Source of the DNA: Coleofasciculus sp. FACHB-1120
GTDB taxonomy: Bacteria > Cyanobacteriota > Cyanobacteriia > Cyanobacteriales > FACHB-T130
DNA length: 48,199 nt
Direction of reading: 5' to 3'
NCBI RefSeq assembly: GCF_014698845.1
Contig: NZ_JACJTV010000040.1
Coordinates: forward strand, 1-48,199
Positions 24,544 through 33,573 of this stretch are shown here, in pieces (the first letter of the stretch is position 1; every line of letters starts with the position of its first letter). Under the pieces are notes generated by a model. It was not told the DNA's origin, made no database searches, and worked only from the letters and a program-made list of their open reading frames with translations. The position numbers and the translations under genes were made by a program.

Positions 24544-25353
24544 ATGTCTAATAATAAAATCAAAGAACAAATTACAACGGATCTCCATCAAGCCAAAGAA
24601 ACCGGACAGCTAAGAGCCGAGCGAATTCGAGAAATTGTTCAATCTGCTGTATCTCAGGTGGGTTCGGAGTTTAAGGAAGGTTCCACCGAACTTCGCTCAA
24701 TTGTTAAAGATGCGGTTTCCGTTGTTCTGGAAAACTTGCAGGAAAAAGGTGGCGAACTGAAAGAAGAAGTCGCGGCTACCATTGAGGGAGCGGTTGAAGG
24801 CTTTAGCCATATCAGACATCGAAATATTGCGAAAACGCAAGCAGAGGTTAAACAGCTACAGGCTCAACTGGACAACGAAGAAAATGAACTCCAGCAAGAG
24901 ATTGATAAACTGCTAGTAGACATCGAAGAATCTGGTAAAGATACCTCGCCTTCTACCAAAACTGCCCTGGAATCTGCAATTAATAACCTTAAAAACAGTG
25001 ACGAAGTCGCATCGCTGAAAGAGCGTTATGCTCAACTGCAAGCTCAACTAGCGATTCTCCGAGCGAATTTAGCTGCACGTTACGGGGGACGCGCCGAGGA
25101 TGTGAAAGGGTACCTGGATGAAGCGAAGCACTGGTACGACCGTTCTCGACCTCAAGCTGAAGTAATGGTTCAGCAGGTAGAAGAAAAGCGATCGCAGGTT
25201 GAAGAAAAACTGGGTGATGCTGGGGTAGCGATCGCTAAAAAAGAACGTCAGGTACGGCAAATCTTAAGTGAGTTGTTACGAACAGCAGCAGATGCGATCC
25301 GAGAAAAGGAACCTGTCAGTAAATCAGGCACTCCTAAAGATTCCCACCATTAA
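24544..25353 (+). CDS. Long helical, coiled-coil protein (stress-type hypothetical)
   Basis: 269 residues, nearly all predicted helix with high Glu, Lys, Gln and Ala. Residues of about 15-95 are an amphipathic region (IVQSAVSQVGSEFKEGSTEL, then AATIEGAVEGFSHIRHRN). Residues of about 97-185 are coiled coil (VKQLQAQLDNEENELQQEID and ERYAQLQAQLAILRANLAAR). The last about 70 residues form a third charged helix. No signal peptide and no Cys. Composition resembles LEA-like or membrane-associated scaffold proteins, but no family is recognised. GAGGAAG 5 bases before the ATG supports the start. A strong terminator follows at 25356. Neighbouring Pmp3 and holin-like genes suggest a stress-related region. 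Confidence 0.8.
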   Translation: MSNNKIKEQITTDLHQAKETGQLRAERIREIVQSAVSQVGSEFKEGSTELRSIVKDAVSVVLENLQEKGGELKEEVAATIEGAVEGFSHIRHRNIAKTQAEVKQLQAQLDNEENELQQEIDKLLVDIEESGKDTSPSTKTALESAINNLKNSDEVASLKERYAQLQAQLAILRANLAARYGGRAEDVKGYLDEAKHWYDRSRPQAEVMVQQVEEKRSQVEEKLGDAGVAIAKKERQVRQILSELLRTAADAIREKEPVSKSGTPKDSHH

Positions 25354-25355
25354 TA

Positions 25356-25394
25356 AAAACAGAACCGGCTAAGTCTTGGCCGGTTCTGTTTTTT
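25356..25394 (+). terminator. Strong intrinsic terminator
   Basis: AAAACAGAACCGGC (25356-25369) pairs perfectly with GCCGGTTCTGTTTT (25379-25392-type arm) and continues into a T-tract, 3 bases after the stop at 25353. Confidence 0.92.
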
Positions 25395-25533
25395 AAAACT
25401 GAATTTTTAAATCTGTAGTCGGCTTTTGCCGCGCAACCATCACCAAAATAGACGCTGCCCTCACCACTTGCCCTTACCTCTACAGAGGTAGACTACAGAT
25501 ACAAGGGAAGAAGCGTCTAACCATAACCTTGGC

Positions 25534-25722
25534 TTAGTATACGCCTTCTCTATCCATTCTTTCATCGTGCTTCACGATTACCCAAAGTGCATGAATACTG
25601 CCGGGAACCCAACCCAGAACCGTGAGCAAAATGTTAATGAATAAAGTTGGACCCACACCAACGGTTAGAAAGATCCCTAAAGGAGGCACGAGAATACCAG
25701 CAAGAATTCGGGCTAATTTCAT
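25534..25722 (-). CDS. Pmp3/YqaE family small membrane protein
   Basis: 62 residues. LARILAGILVPPLGIFLTVGVG and the second membrane segment TLFINILLTVLGWVPGSIHAL, followed by WVIVKHDE, match the Pmp3 (UPF0057) family, a two-helix proteolipid. These proteins modulate membrane potential and ion leakage and are often induced by cold, salt or drying. The length and the PPLG...GW-PG-IHA pattern are diagnostic. The ATG follows AAGT-type weak ribosome sequence. The C-terminus extends 12 residues (KHDERMDREGVY) into the cytoplasm. Confidence 0.93.
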   Translation of the reverse strand: MKLARILAGILVPPLGIFLTVGVGPTLFINILLTVLGWVPGSIHALWVIVKHDERMDREGVY

Positions 25723-25864
25723 GAGACTACTTCAACTTTCTTATTTAAACTCTTATCAGTTCTATTCTCCTAAATCAAGTAATTGAAGACCTCCCTCTAA
25801 CGAATTATCTTCGTTTGGATTGGATAGTATACAAAACTACATTCATCTTTGCCGCCTCCAAACG

Positions 25865-25900
25865 AAAAAAGGAGAAACAGCATTTAGCTTTCCTCCTTTT
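25865..25900 (-). terminator. Terminator of the holin-like gene
   Basis: On the minus strand AAAAGGAGGAAAGC pairs with GCTGTTTCTCCTTTTTT around a TAAAT loop, with two internal mismatches and a T-run. It lies 42 bases beyond the stop at 25942. Confidence 0.75.
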
Positions 25901-25941
25901 AACCTCTCATCACTTCTACGTCTCTGGATAGAGATTAAGCT

Positions 25942-26331
25942 TTAGTTCGTTTTTAACTCACTGCTGCTGCCGGTTAGTACACCTAGATTTCTCTCAGCAA
26001 AGTATTTGCTGATGAAAGTATTCGCAAAAGACAGGACAACGGGTGCCAACAGAAAAGCTAGAATTCCCCGCATTGCAAATCCTGGAACCAAAATTGAAGC
26101 TAGCCAAAAACAGATCCCGTTAACGACGAGCGAAAACGTTCCTAAGCTGACAAAGTTCAGCGGCATAGATAGGAAAGATAGAGTTGGCTTAACTGAGGCA
26201 TTGACGAGTCCAATCGCCACAGCAGCAATTAAAGCAGCGGGAAATGTAGCAATATCAACGCCTGGGACAACTAAATCAACAATCAGCAGGCTAAGAGCCG
26301 TAGCTAGCCAAGTAAAAAATGTTCCCATCAT
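25942..26331 (-). CDS. Phage holin 4-type membrane protein
   Basis: 129 residues from the ATG at 26331 (a TTG 8 codons upstream was rejected; AAGGG precedes the ATG). Four hydrophobic helices: GTFFTWLATALSLLIVDLVV, AALIAAVAIGLVNASVKPTL, FSLVVNGICFWLASILVPGF and GILAFLLAPVVLSFANTFIS. The NASVKPTL...LPLNFVSLG pattern (here MPLNFVSLG) marks the Phage_holin_4_2 family, which is widespread in bacteria outside prophages. There is no adjacent lysin or phage gene, so a cell-envelope role is more likely than lysis. Topology suggests an inner-membrane protein with a cytoplasmic C-terminus. Confidence 0.88.
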   Translation of the reverse strand: MMGTFFTWLATALSLLIVDLVVPGVDIATFPAALIAAVAIGLVNASVKPTLSFLSMPLNFVSLGTFSLVVNGICFWLASILVPGFAMRGILAFLLAPVVLSFANTFISKYFAERNLGVLTGSSSELKTN

Positions 26332-26411
26332 GGTTTTTCCCTTAAATCGACGCAATAGAAAATTTTAAAGTCCTGTTACTATGCTCAGCGATCGCCTAGC
26401 CTTCAACCTCC

Positions 26412-26621
26412 CTACGAAGGTAGATTTTTTCTAAATGTGATCGCATGGCACTGGATAAAAATAATTTCAAAAATATGATGTTTTCGCACGACCTCATCTA
26501 GGCTGAATGGCACTGGCTTAAGAGGCTTGAATTTTAATTCAGGCTTCACCGCGCAAACTCGTTGAAACGGTTTGAAATCCCTAGCCAGTTGAGTTCCGCT
26601 AACTTTAGCGATGAGCCACAT
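26412..26621 (-). CDS. Possible small hypothetical protein (weak)
   Basis: A 69-residue frame starting MWLIAKVSGTQLARDFKPFQ, with a Lys/Pro-rich centre and no signal peptide. No ribosome site is evident and I do not recognise it. It lies between two better-supported minus-strand genes and could be a chance frame. Confidence 0.25.
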   Translation of the reverse strand: MWLIAKVSGTQLARDFKPFQRVCAVKPELKFKPLKPVPFSLDEVVRKHHIFEIIFIQCHAITFRKNLPS

Positions 26622-26696
26622 GAATTATTTCAGGGCAGAGATAAAGTTAAGCTTAAATCAGTACCATTTCATTTAGAGGCTTTATGCGATTAATAA

Positions 26697-28610
26697 CTAA
26701 AAGCTCAAAGTAGTCCGAATTGCTCCTACAAAAATATCGTTATTCCTGGAAATATGTCCAGGATCAGTAACCATAAAAAAAGCTGGAGTTATCGATAGAT
26801 TATCGCTGACGCGAAAGCGATAAAAAACCTCGTAATGCAAGGAATTTCCATCATCCACATCTTCAATTAGAAGACCTGCATTTAACCGCGGCGGTTGACC
26901 CACTAGGAAAGCAAGCAAATCTCCTTGTCTGCCAAATAGATCGGAGAAACCTAAAGAAAAAAGGTAAGTGGTGGTTAAAGCCAGAGCATCGGAGTTCAGA
27001 GAATTGGTTAAAATGGCACCGCCCCAAGTCCCAAACGTAATGTTAGGATTCAATCGCCATTGGAAAGTAGCGCTGACAGCATGAATTTGGGAAGGCTCAT
27101 TAAAACCCCCCGAAACATCTGCATTATTGCTACCTGTAAAAGTATCTAATCGACCATCGCTAGAATAAGCATTTACATAAGCTAAACCAGTGATGATGCT
27201 GGAGCTGGGTTTAAGTAAAAGCTGCACTCCCAAAGCACTATGATCCGAACTCAATAAACCTTCTTCACCATTATTCGCATTCCTCGTTCCATAAGCAAAT
27301 TGTAAGCGAACTTTATTTGAAAGCAACCAATCAAAACCTAATCCAGCATCCAAATTCCCAATTTTAAACACGGGATTTCCGCCCGCAAAACGCGAAATGG
27401 CTCCCTGTCCAGCATCAGAATAAGGAGTATTAATGCTCAGAACACTGCTTAAGCTAAAGCCGACAGGTTTGAGAGTGAAAACAATGCGATCGCCAAAACC
27501 AGAAAATCGATATTCCAGCGAATTCAGCTCAAGTTGATTGTCCAAATCGGCTTGATAAGAAAGCAGAGCCATATTGGTATTGAGCGACTCAACATTTGTA
27601 AAGCCGCGATTCGCAAAATTACCCGTTGCAAGTCCTAATCGCAGGACATCTTTACCTGTAAAAGAAGAAAGGAGTTGCAATTGCGTCAGATGAGTGAGAA
27701 CGGTGTTACTTTCTCCTCTTCCAGGAGGGTCGCCTCCAAAAGCTGTTTGCAATCCTAAGATGACTTCTCCTCCCAAGACTGTAGTTGTAGAAAACTGGTG
27801 CGCTTCTAAATGAGCCGTCCGAGCTTCGAGATTATCGATACGACCTCGCAAAGTAGCCAGTTCGGTCGCAAAATCTGTTTGAAGTTTTTGCAAGGTTTCT
27901 AAGTCTTCTTTACGGACTTTATCAATTAACCCAGAAGCCTTTATTTCTCGAATTTTTTCCAAGGCTGCATTCAATCCAGCCGCAAATTCGTAGCGGCTTA
28001 AGGCACGATTTCCTCTAAAAGTTCCATCTGGATAACCAGAAATTGCGCCGTAACGTTCTACAAGCGATCGCAATGCCTGATACGCCCAGTCACTCAGCTG
28101 CACATCCGACAGTTGAAATACGGGTGTCACCTGCTCCATACTGTTTTCAGGCGAACCAGGTTCCGGTTCTACCTGATTCTGAGTGAGAAGATCGGGTGAG
28201 ACTGGAGCGATCGCATTCGGCGCGATCGCGTCTTCTGAAGTCGTCTGCACAATCTCCTCAGCGTATATTTCCTCAGCGTGTATTTCCTCAGGGTGTATTT
28301 CTTCAGCACCAGATGAAATTGAGCTTGCAGTTACACGAGGATTGTCTGCAATCCCAATCGGTTGAACAAGTGTGCTTTTAGGCGTTAGGGATGAGGAAAA
28401 ATCGGGCGAAGACTGTTCTGGAGAGCTTTCTGGAATGCTAGTTACACTATTCTGTGGGGAGACTAAGGGCGTAATCCGCCGCTCATTTTCCTCGGTTACT
28501 TCAGAATCTCCGAGTGGGATGAGTCCATCAGTCGGATTTGTAGCGATCGCTGGTTTAGATAAAAATAAAGCTGATACTCCGAATAAGAATAAAAAATCTT
28601 TAGTGTCCAC
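26697..28610 (-). CDS. Iron-uptake porin (SLH domain plus OprB-type barrel)
   Basis: 637 residues. Residues 1-23 form a signal peptide (FLFLFGVSALFLSKPAIA). Residues of about 24-170 are a Ser/Glu/Pro-rich linker with a short AEEI repeat. An SLH domain follows (VQLSDWAYQALRSLVERYGA, then YPDGTFRGNRALSRYEFAAG), then a coiled segment (LRGRIDNLEARTAHLEAHQF) and an OprB-type beta-barrel to the C-terminal TLSF with terminal Phe. In cyanobacteria these proteins form outer-membrane channels; several are linked to inorganic iron uptake. The SLH domain ties the barrel to peptidoglycan-linked polysaccharide. The start is a GTG preceded by GAGG 7 bases upstream, and it opens the signal peptide. It lies 65 bases downstream of the FecR-like gene, so the two probably form an operon. 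Confidence 0.92.
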   Translation of the reverse strand: MDTKDFLFLFGVSALFLSKPAIATNPTDGLIPLGDSEVTEENERRITPLVSPQNSVTSIPESSPEQSSPDFSSSLTPKSTLVQPIGIADNPRVTASSISSGAEEIHPEEIHAEEIYAEEIVQTTSEDAIAPNAIAPVSPDLLTQNQVEPEPGSPENSMEQVTPVFQLSDVQLSDWAYQALRSLVERYGAISGYPDGTFRGNRALSRYEFAAGLNAALEKIREIKASGLIDKVRKEDLETLQKLQTDFATELATLRGRIDNLEARTAHLEAHQFSTTTVLGGEVILGLQTAFGGDPPGRGESNTVLTHLTQLQLLSSFTGKDVLRLGLATGNFANRGFTNVESLNTNMALLSYQADLDNQLELNSLEYRFSGFGDRIVFTLKPVGFSLSSVLSINTPYSDAGQGAISRFAGGNPVFKIGNLDAGLGFDWLLSNKVRLQFAYGTRNANNGEEGLLSSDHSALGVQLLLKPSSSIITGLAYVNAYSSDGRLDTFTGSNNADVSGGFNEPSQIHAVSATFQWRLNPNITFGTWGGAILTNSLNSDALALTTTYLFSLGFSDLFGRQGDLLAFLVGQPPRLNAGLLIEDVDDGNSLHYEVFYRFRVSDNLSITPAFFMVTDPGHISRNNDIFVGAIRTTLSF

Positions 28611-28675
28611 ATTGTTACCTCACACTTGCGAATAAAAGCCTAAAATTTTTGCCATGATAATCTACTGAAAGTTGG

Positions 28676-29893
28676 TCAGCTATCAGGTGCAATCCCAGTT
28701 GTCAGCGTCCCCGGAAAAGAACTGCCGACATTCGGTTCTTTTCCTCCTACACCAAAAACCTGAATTTTAGTGACTGTACCATTTGCATTGATAACTGTGG
28801 CGGATGCATTATTACCGCTCAATCCAACTGAATTAGAGACCCCCGCATTGTTATTAATTGTGGTGGATTGGGTATCGAAATCTACACTAATGTTGCTAAC
28901 TGTTCCATTAGTCGCCGTAAAAGTAGCAGTATTTTCGCCTGTTCTCGTGAAAACTCCAGTAGTAACGCTTGGGTTGAAAATCAAAACGGATGTTTTCCCT
29001 TTTTGCCCATCAAAGTTACTATCCCCACCCGTCAGAGCATCTCTTAAGAAAGTTGCCTCAAAGCTACTGATTCTTCTAACTTGATTTCTGACTGCTGCCA
29101 ACGTATCAATCCGAACAAAATTGAGTGTCTGCTGAACCTCATAAGACTCTTGAGCAACGATGCTTTCTTGCCCCGGCCCCAGACCTGCTGCTAGCGTAAT
29201 CGTGCTATAAAACCCCTGAAGGTCGAATTCTACTGGATTTCCCACCCCACCGGCTGAGGCAACTACAACCTGCCCCCCTTTCAGGGAAACGGGATTACTG
29301 CCCGTCGGAGTCGCGATTGTCACGCCATCCGTGAGGGCAAAATGTTGTGCCGTGTTCGTCGCAGCGTTGTACACGACCATGACGGCACTGCTACCCTGCG
29401 ATGGCGATAAAGGCGGTGCGGCGGGACTACCTGGTGCGGCAGGGGTTGGTAACGACTGAAGCTGGATTGTACTGGTTGGCGTTTCCACAGTCGTCACGGC
29501 ACTACCGGGTGGATTAATCACGAGGGCGATGCCATCTTTCAGTTGTAATACTGTTTCAGTAGCAACGCGATTTGTGAGTTGAAAGCGGCGCAGCCCTGGC
29601 TTAAATAGGAAGGTGGTACTCTGATCGATTCGCGCCAGAGAGCCTTCATTAAAGAGTAGTTCCGCCCTCGCACGTGCCGCCGTCTGTAGGGCATCTCTAG
29701 GAGCTAATACATCCGCTTTTTTGGCAGGTCGGGCTGGCTTGTTTCTTAATAGCAGTTGGACATTATTTAACAGTTTGTAAACTTCAGCACGGGTAAGTTC
29801 ATCTTGCTGAGCCAGACTCGGAGACATTCCATACATCTGTAAAAGACTGGCAATAATAAAACTTAGACTTAATGACCAAATCTGTTTTGCCAC
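28676..29893 (-). CDS. Exported FecR-domain-like protein
   Basis: 405 residues. Residues 1-28 form a signal peptide (LSLSFIIASLLQMYGMSPSLAQQ). The segment APRDALQTAARARAELLFNE, then GSLARIDQSTTFLFKPGLRR, is the FecR-type beta-rich domain. A Pro/Ser linker follows (around 150-170) and then a Val/Thr/Asn-rich part with repeated NGTVSNISVDFDTQ and NANGTVTKIQVFGVG motifs. Classical FecR proteins sense ferric-citrate receptors across the periplasm and signal to an anti-sigma region, but this protein has no cytoplasmic domain, so it is more likely a periplasmic or surface polypeptide. The start is a GTG. The porin gene lies 65 bases downstream on the same strand. Confidence 0.8.
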   Translation of the reverse strand: MAKQIWSLSLSFIIASLLQMYGMSPSLAQQDELTRAEVYKLLNNVQLLLRNKPARPAKKADVLAPRDALQTAARARAELLFNEGSLARIDQSTTFLFKPGLRRFQLTNRVATETVLQLKDGIALVINPPGSAVTTVETPTSTIQLQSLPTPAAPGSPAAPPLSPSQGSSAVMVVYNAATNTAQHFALTDGVTIATPTGSNPVSLKGGQVVVASAGGVGNPVEFDLQGFYSTITLAAGLGPGQESIVAQESYEVQQTLNFVRIDTLAAVRNQVRRISSFEATFLRDALTGGDSNFDGQKGKTSVLIFNPSVTTGVFTRTGENTATFTATNGTVSNISVDFDTQSTTINNNAGVSNSVGLSGNNASATVINANGTVTKIQVFGVGGKEPNVGSSFPGTLTTGIAPDS

Positions 29894-30338
29894 CGTTGCA
29901 TACCTTGAATGATGAATTTATGTCAGCTAAGCAAAAAGGTAAATGCCTACAAAATACTTAATTTACGAGCATTTTCAGCCTACAGCTACTGAGGAATTTC
30001 AATGAAAAAACTCCTAAAAATTTTCCAAATCCTGATGTAAAAAGTTAAAATTTTTTAACAAATAGAGAATACATCGCTTACCTTCTTACCCCAGATATTG
30101 TTGTAATTGTTTATACAAATAGTCTCTGTAGATAGGCGCGATGCTGCTCTTGTAGCCGCTTTACTACCCATTACCAACTACTTCCGAATTACATCTGACT
30201 CTTCATACAGCCGTTTCTTCGAGAATTCGGAAGATTTGAAGGAATCGAATGATATGCTCCTAGCTGTCTGGGTGCTAAGTTGAGCAAATAGCACCAGGCA
30301 GAGGCAGATTCAGGTAAGCATATTCAGGTAAACCAAGG
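29894..30338. other. Divergent promoter region between FecR-like and methyltransferase genes
   Basis: 445 bases without a gene. Near the plus-strand start are an imperfect hairpin CTGGGTGCTA/TAGCACCAG (30268-30299) and a direct repeat ATTCAGGTAA (30308-30317 and 30321-30330). I could not pick out a sigma-70 promoter with confidence. Confidence 0.5.
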
Positions 30339-31094
30339 ATGGAAAATTTGAAAAAATTACGTGTAGCAGTGATTATTTTGGTAATTCTAGGCAGTTTCTT
30401 GCTCAATCCTGGTGACACGAGCCTAGCAAATGTAATAGCTTCTGATAACGCTATTTATGAGGAACGCAGCAACCACAGCTCGGAAGGCATTGGCAAGTTT
30501 TATATGGGTCGAGAAATCGCCAAAGTAATGGGACATGAGGGAGCATTTTGGCTGGAACGACCGAGTCGAGAAGTTGAGGAACGACCGTCTAAAGTGGTGA
30601 ATGCCCTCGGCTTGAAACCCACTGATATTGTGGCAGATATCGGAGCCGGGACGGGATACATGAGCTTTCGCATTGCTCCCCTCGTGCCACAAGGGAAGGT
30701 GTTGGCGGTGGATGTTCAACCGGAGATGCTCGACATAATTAATTTCATGAAAAAAGAGGAAAATATTACGAATGTCGAGCCGATTTTAGCTACGATTAAA
30801 AACCCAAATTTGCCGATAGCAAGTGTTGATTTAGCGTTAATGGTCGATGCTTATCACGAATTTGAGTATCCCAGAGAAGTGATGGAAGCACTTGTGAAGG
30901 CGCTTAAACCAGGTGGACGTGTCGTTTTAGTTGAGTATCGCGGTGAAAATCCATTTATTCTTATCAAAGCACTGCACAAAATGACTCAGAAACAAGTGCG
31001 TAAAGAAATGTCGGCGGTGGGTTTGCAATGGGTGGAAACGAAAAGCTTTTTACCTCAGCAGCATTTGATGATATTTCAGAAGCTGGAGGGATAA
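30339..31094 (+). CDS. Exported or membrane-anchored class I SAM methyltransferase
   Basis: 251 residues. Residues 1-30 look like a signal peptide or anchor (LRVAVIILVILGSFLLNPGD). The catalytic fold follows: VADIGAGTGYMSFRIAPLVP (SAM motif I, about 105-120), VLAVDVQPEMLDI (the acidic residue that contacts ribose) and KALKPGGRVVLVEYRGENP (motif III/IV). This is a class I methyltransferase of the UbiE/COQ5-like type. A signal peptide on a SAM-dependent enzyme is unusual because SAM is cytoplasmic, so the N-terminus may be a membrane anchor with the enzyme inside. Substrate unknown. It is divergent from the FecR-like gene and convergent with tex. Confidence 0.87.
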   Translation: MENLKKLRVAVIILVILGSFLLNPGDTSLANVIASDNAIYEERSNHSSEGIGKFYMGREIAKVMGHEGAFWLERPSREVEERPSKVVNALGLKPTDIVADIGAGTGYMSFRIAPLVPQGKVLAVDVQPEMLDIINFMKKEENITNVEPILATIKNPNLPIASVDLALMVDAYHEFEYPREVMEALVKALKPGGRVVLVEYRGENPFILIKALHKMTQKQVRKEMSAVGLQWVETKSFLPQQHLMIFQKLEG

Positions 31095-31119
31095 TAAAAT
31101 TTTGGGCTTCTACTGCTAT

Positions 31120-31195
31120 ATTCAATTCCCCCAACCCCCGCGCTTACGCGCCGCTACGGGCCGCTACGCTAGAAAAAAGGGAGATTGGGGGGGTA
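31120..31195. repeat. C-rich/G-rich inverted repeat between methyltransferase and tex
   Basis: TTCCCCCAACCCCCGCG faces GGGAGATTGGGGGGG, with GCGCTTACGCGCCGCTACGG repeat sequence between. Both flanking genes end here, so it may act as a two-way terminator. Confidence 0.5.
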
Positions 31196-31213
31196 TGGGA
31201 GAAAGTCGGAAGC

Positions 31214-33469
31214 TTAAGATTTCCGACCAAACTTCGTTTTTAAATCATTTAGTGTGGGTGATTTTTGTGGCGTGCGATCGCTTGTTTTTTTCACACCACT
31301 TCCGCCACTCGCTTCGCCTGCTGATTTCATCGACAAACTAATGCGTTTCAACTGCTCGTTGACTTCTAGAACTCGCACCTTCACGACTTGTCCGACTTTG
31401 ACAATCTGTTTTGGATCGTCTACAAATCGGTCAGAGAGTTGCGAAATATGCACTAAACCATCTTGGTGAACGCCGATATCCACAAACGCGCCAAAGTTAG
31501 CAACATTCGTCACAATCCCTTCCAGTTCCATGCCAATTTGGAGATCCCTTATTTCTTTGACTCCTTCCTTAAAAGTGGCATACTTAAACTCGGCGCGGGG
31601 ATCTCTTCCCGGTTTTTCCAGTTCGCTGATAATATCGCGCAGCGTTGGTTCGCCGACGGTATCGGTGACGTATTTCTTCAAGTTAGTTGACTTGAGTTTT
31701 TCTGCAACCTGCGTAATTTGCTCCAACGGCACATTTAAATCTTTAGCGATCGCTTGTACAACCCCATAACTCTCAGGATGCACAGCTGTATTATCTAAAG
31801 GATTTTCGCCAGCACGAATCCGCAAGAAACCAGCCGCCTGTTCAAAGGCTTTTGGTCCTAATTTTGGCACTTTCATCAGTTCCCGGCGGTTTTTGAATGC
31901 ACCCTGCTTGTTGCGATAGGTAATGATATTTTTGGCAACCGTTGGCGTCATCCCAGAAACAAAGGTCAAAAGTTCCTTCGAGGCGGTGTTTAAATCTACG
32001 CCGACATAGTTGACGCAACTTTCGACTGTATCATCTAGCTTCGTTTTCAGTAATTTTTGATCGACATCGTGTTGATACTGTCCGACGCCAATCGATTTGG
32101 GGTCAATTTTGACGAGTTCGGCTAAGGGATCTTGCAAGCGACGACCGATGCTGATCGCACCGCGAACGGTAATATCCAGATCAGGAAATTCTGCGATCGC
32201 GACATCACTCGCAGAATAAATCGATGCTCCCGACTCATTCACCATGACTTTAATCGGTTTGCGATCCATCGTCTTGAGAATTTCTGCAACAAACTCATCC
32301 GTCTCTCGTCCGGCGGTGCCATTACCGATGGCTATTAGTTGAATATTGTACTTTTCAATCAATTTCTTGATAGTGCTGGCAGCCTTCAATCGCTGCTCGG
32401 CTGCTTGATGGGGAAAGACAGCCTGGTATTCTAAAAATTGCCCCGTCTCATCAAGAACGGCAACTTTGCAGCCAGTCCGAAATCCCGGATCGATTGCCAG
32501 CGTTGGCTTCATCCCTCCTGGACTCGACAGCAGCAACTCCCGCAAATTGCTTTCAAATGTCTTTATCGACTCGACATCTGCATAAGCTTTTCTATCAGCA
32601 CGTACTTCGCTAATCAGGGAAGCTTTCATCAAACGGTTGAAGGCATCTTTGAGCATTCCCCGATAAAAGTCTCTCACCGCCGGGACTTTCGTTTGAATTT
32701 CCTGCGACTCCAAATACGACAGGACAACTTCTTCATCGAAGGAAAGTTCTAAGTTCAACACTTCCTCCGTTTCCCCTCGCAGCAGTGCGAGTAAGTTGTG
32801 CGGCGCAATATTTTTCACCGAAGCCTGGAAATTTCGGTACATCTCAAATTTGGTGGAACCTTCGGGGTGATCGTTTTTGATGCGCGAGACGAATACCCCT
32901 TCGTTCATCAAATAGTCGCGTAGATGCGATCGCACCTCAGCTTTTTCAGACACCGCCTCCGCCAGAATGTCAGAAGCACCTTTAAGCGCCTCCTCCACCG
33001 TCTTCACTCCCTTTTCTTCAGAAATATACTTTGCCGCCTCTGACTCCAGAGATGCAGGCTGAGCAGTGCGATTGTTCAGCGACTTGATAAACTCTGCCAA
33101 GGGTTCCAGTCCTTTTTCCCTAGCGATGGTGGCGCGTGTCCGCCGCTTCGTTTTGTAGGGTAGGTAAAGATCCTCTAGTTCGGTTTTTTGCACAGAGGAT
33201 TCGATTTTAGCTTTCAGCTCATCGGTGAGTTTACCTTGGGATGCGATCGCTTCCAGAATCGCCGCCTTGCGCTCTTCCAGCTCCGTCAAGTATGTAAATC
33301 GCTCCGACAGGTTGCGAAGCTGGATTTCATCCATTGTGCCAGTCCGCTCTTTCCGATAACGAGCAATGAAGGGAATGGTTGACCCCTCAGCGAAAAGTTC
33401 CAGCGCACTTTGCACCTGAGAAGGTTTGAGGGAAAGCTCTTGTGCCAGTAGTTGAGGAATGTTCAGCAT
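31214..33469 (-). CDS. tex: RNA-binding transcription accessory protein Tex
   Basis: 751 residues, standard Tex length. The N-terminal helical part has ELSLKPSQVQSALELFAEGS and FIARYRKERTGTMDEIQLR, diagnostic of Tex. The YqgF-like fold shows LAIDPGFRTGCKVAVLDETG (about 325-345). A helix-hairpin-helix region (LLTFVSGMTPTVAKNIITYR and MKVPKLGPKAFEQAAGFLRI) precedes a C-terminal S1 domain (ELEGIVTNVANFGAFVDIGV, then HQDGLVHISQL; about 645-715). The tail is Ser/Lys-rich. Tex binds single-stranded nucleic acid and influences transcription and RNA turnover. The start is the ATG at 33469. It is convergent with the methyltransferase gene. Confidence 0.97.
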   Translation of the reverse strand: MLNIPQLLAQELSLKPSQVQSALELFAEGSTIPFIARYRKERTGTMDEIQLRNLSERFTYLTELEERKAAILEAIASQGKLTDELKAKIESSVQKTELEDLYLPYKTKRRTRATIAREKGLEPLAEFIKSLNNRTAQPASLESEAAKYISEEKGVKTVEEALKGASDILAEAVSEKAEVRSHLRDYLMNEGVFVSRIKNDHPEGSTKFEMYRNFQASVKNIAPHNLLALLRGETEEVLNLELSFDEEVVLSYLESQEIQTKVPAVRDFYRGMLKDAFNRLMKASLISEVRADRKAYADVESIKTFESNLRELLLSSPGGMKPTLAIDPGFRTGCKVAVLDETGQFLEYQAVFPHQAAEQRLKAASTIKKLIEKYNIQLIAIGNGTAGRETDEFVAEILKTMDRKPIKVMVNESGASIYSASDVAIAEFPDLDITVRGAISIGRRLQDPLAELVKIDPKSIGVGQYQHDVDQKLLKTKLDDTVESCVNYVGVDLNTASKELLTFVSGMTPTVAKNIITYRNKQGAFKNRRELMKVPKLGPKAFEQAAGFLRIRAGENPLDNTAVHPESYGVVQAIAKDLNVPLEQITQVAEKLKSTNLKKYVTDTVGEPTLRDIISELEKPGRDPRAEFKYATFKEGVKEIRDLQIGMELEGIVTNVANFGAFVDIGVHQDGLVHISQLSDRFVDDPKQIVKVGQVVKVRVLEVNEQLKRISLSMKSAGEASGGSGVKKTSDRTPQKSPTLNDLKTKFGRKS

Positions 33470-33573
33470 AGCGTGTGCGTTCAGTCTGCCTTTCCAAGGA
33501 TAAGCTGAGACTTGCCTAGGATACTATCGCTCGTACTAAGGCCGGTAGGTATCCGCTCTTATCACCAGCCACC

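Noticed and set aside
25942-26331. Holin-like gene considered as a prophage marker
   Set aside because: No lysin, capsid, integrase or other phage gene is nearby, and this family is common as a normal chromosomal membrane protein.
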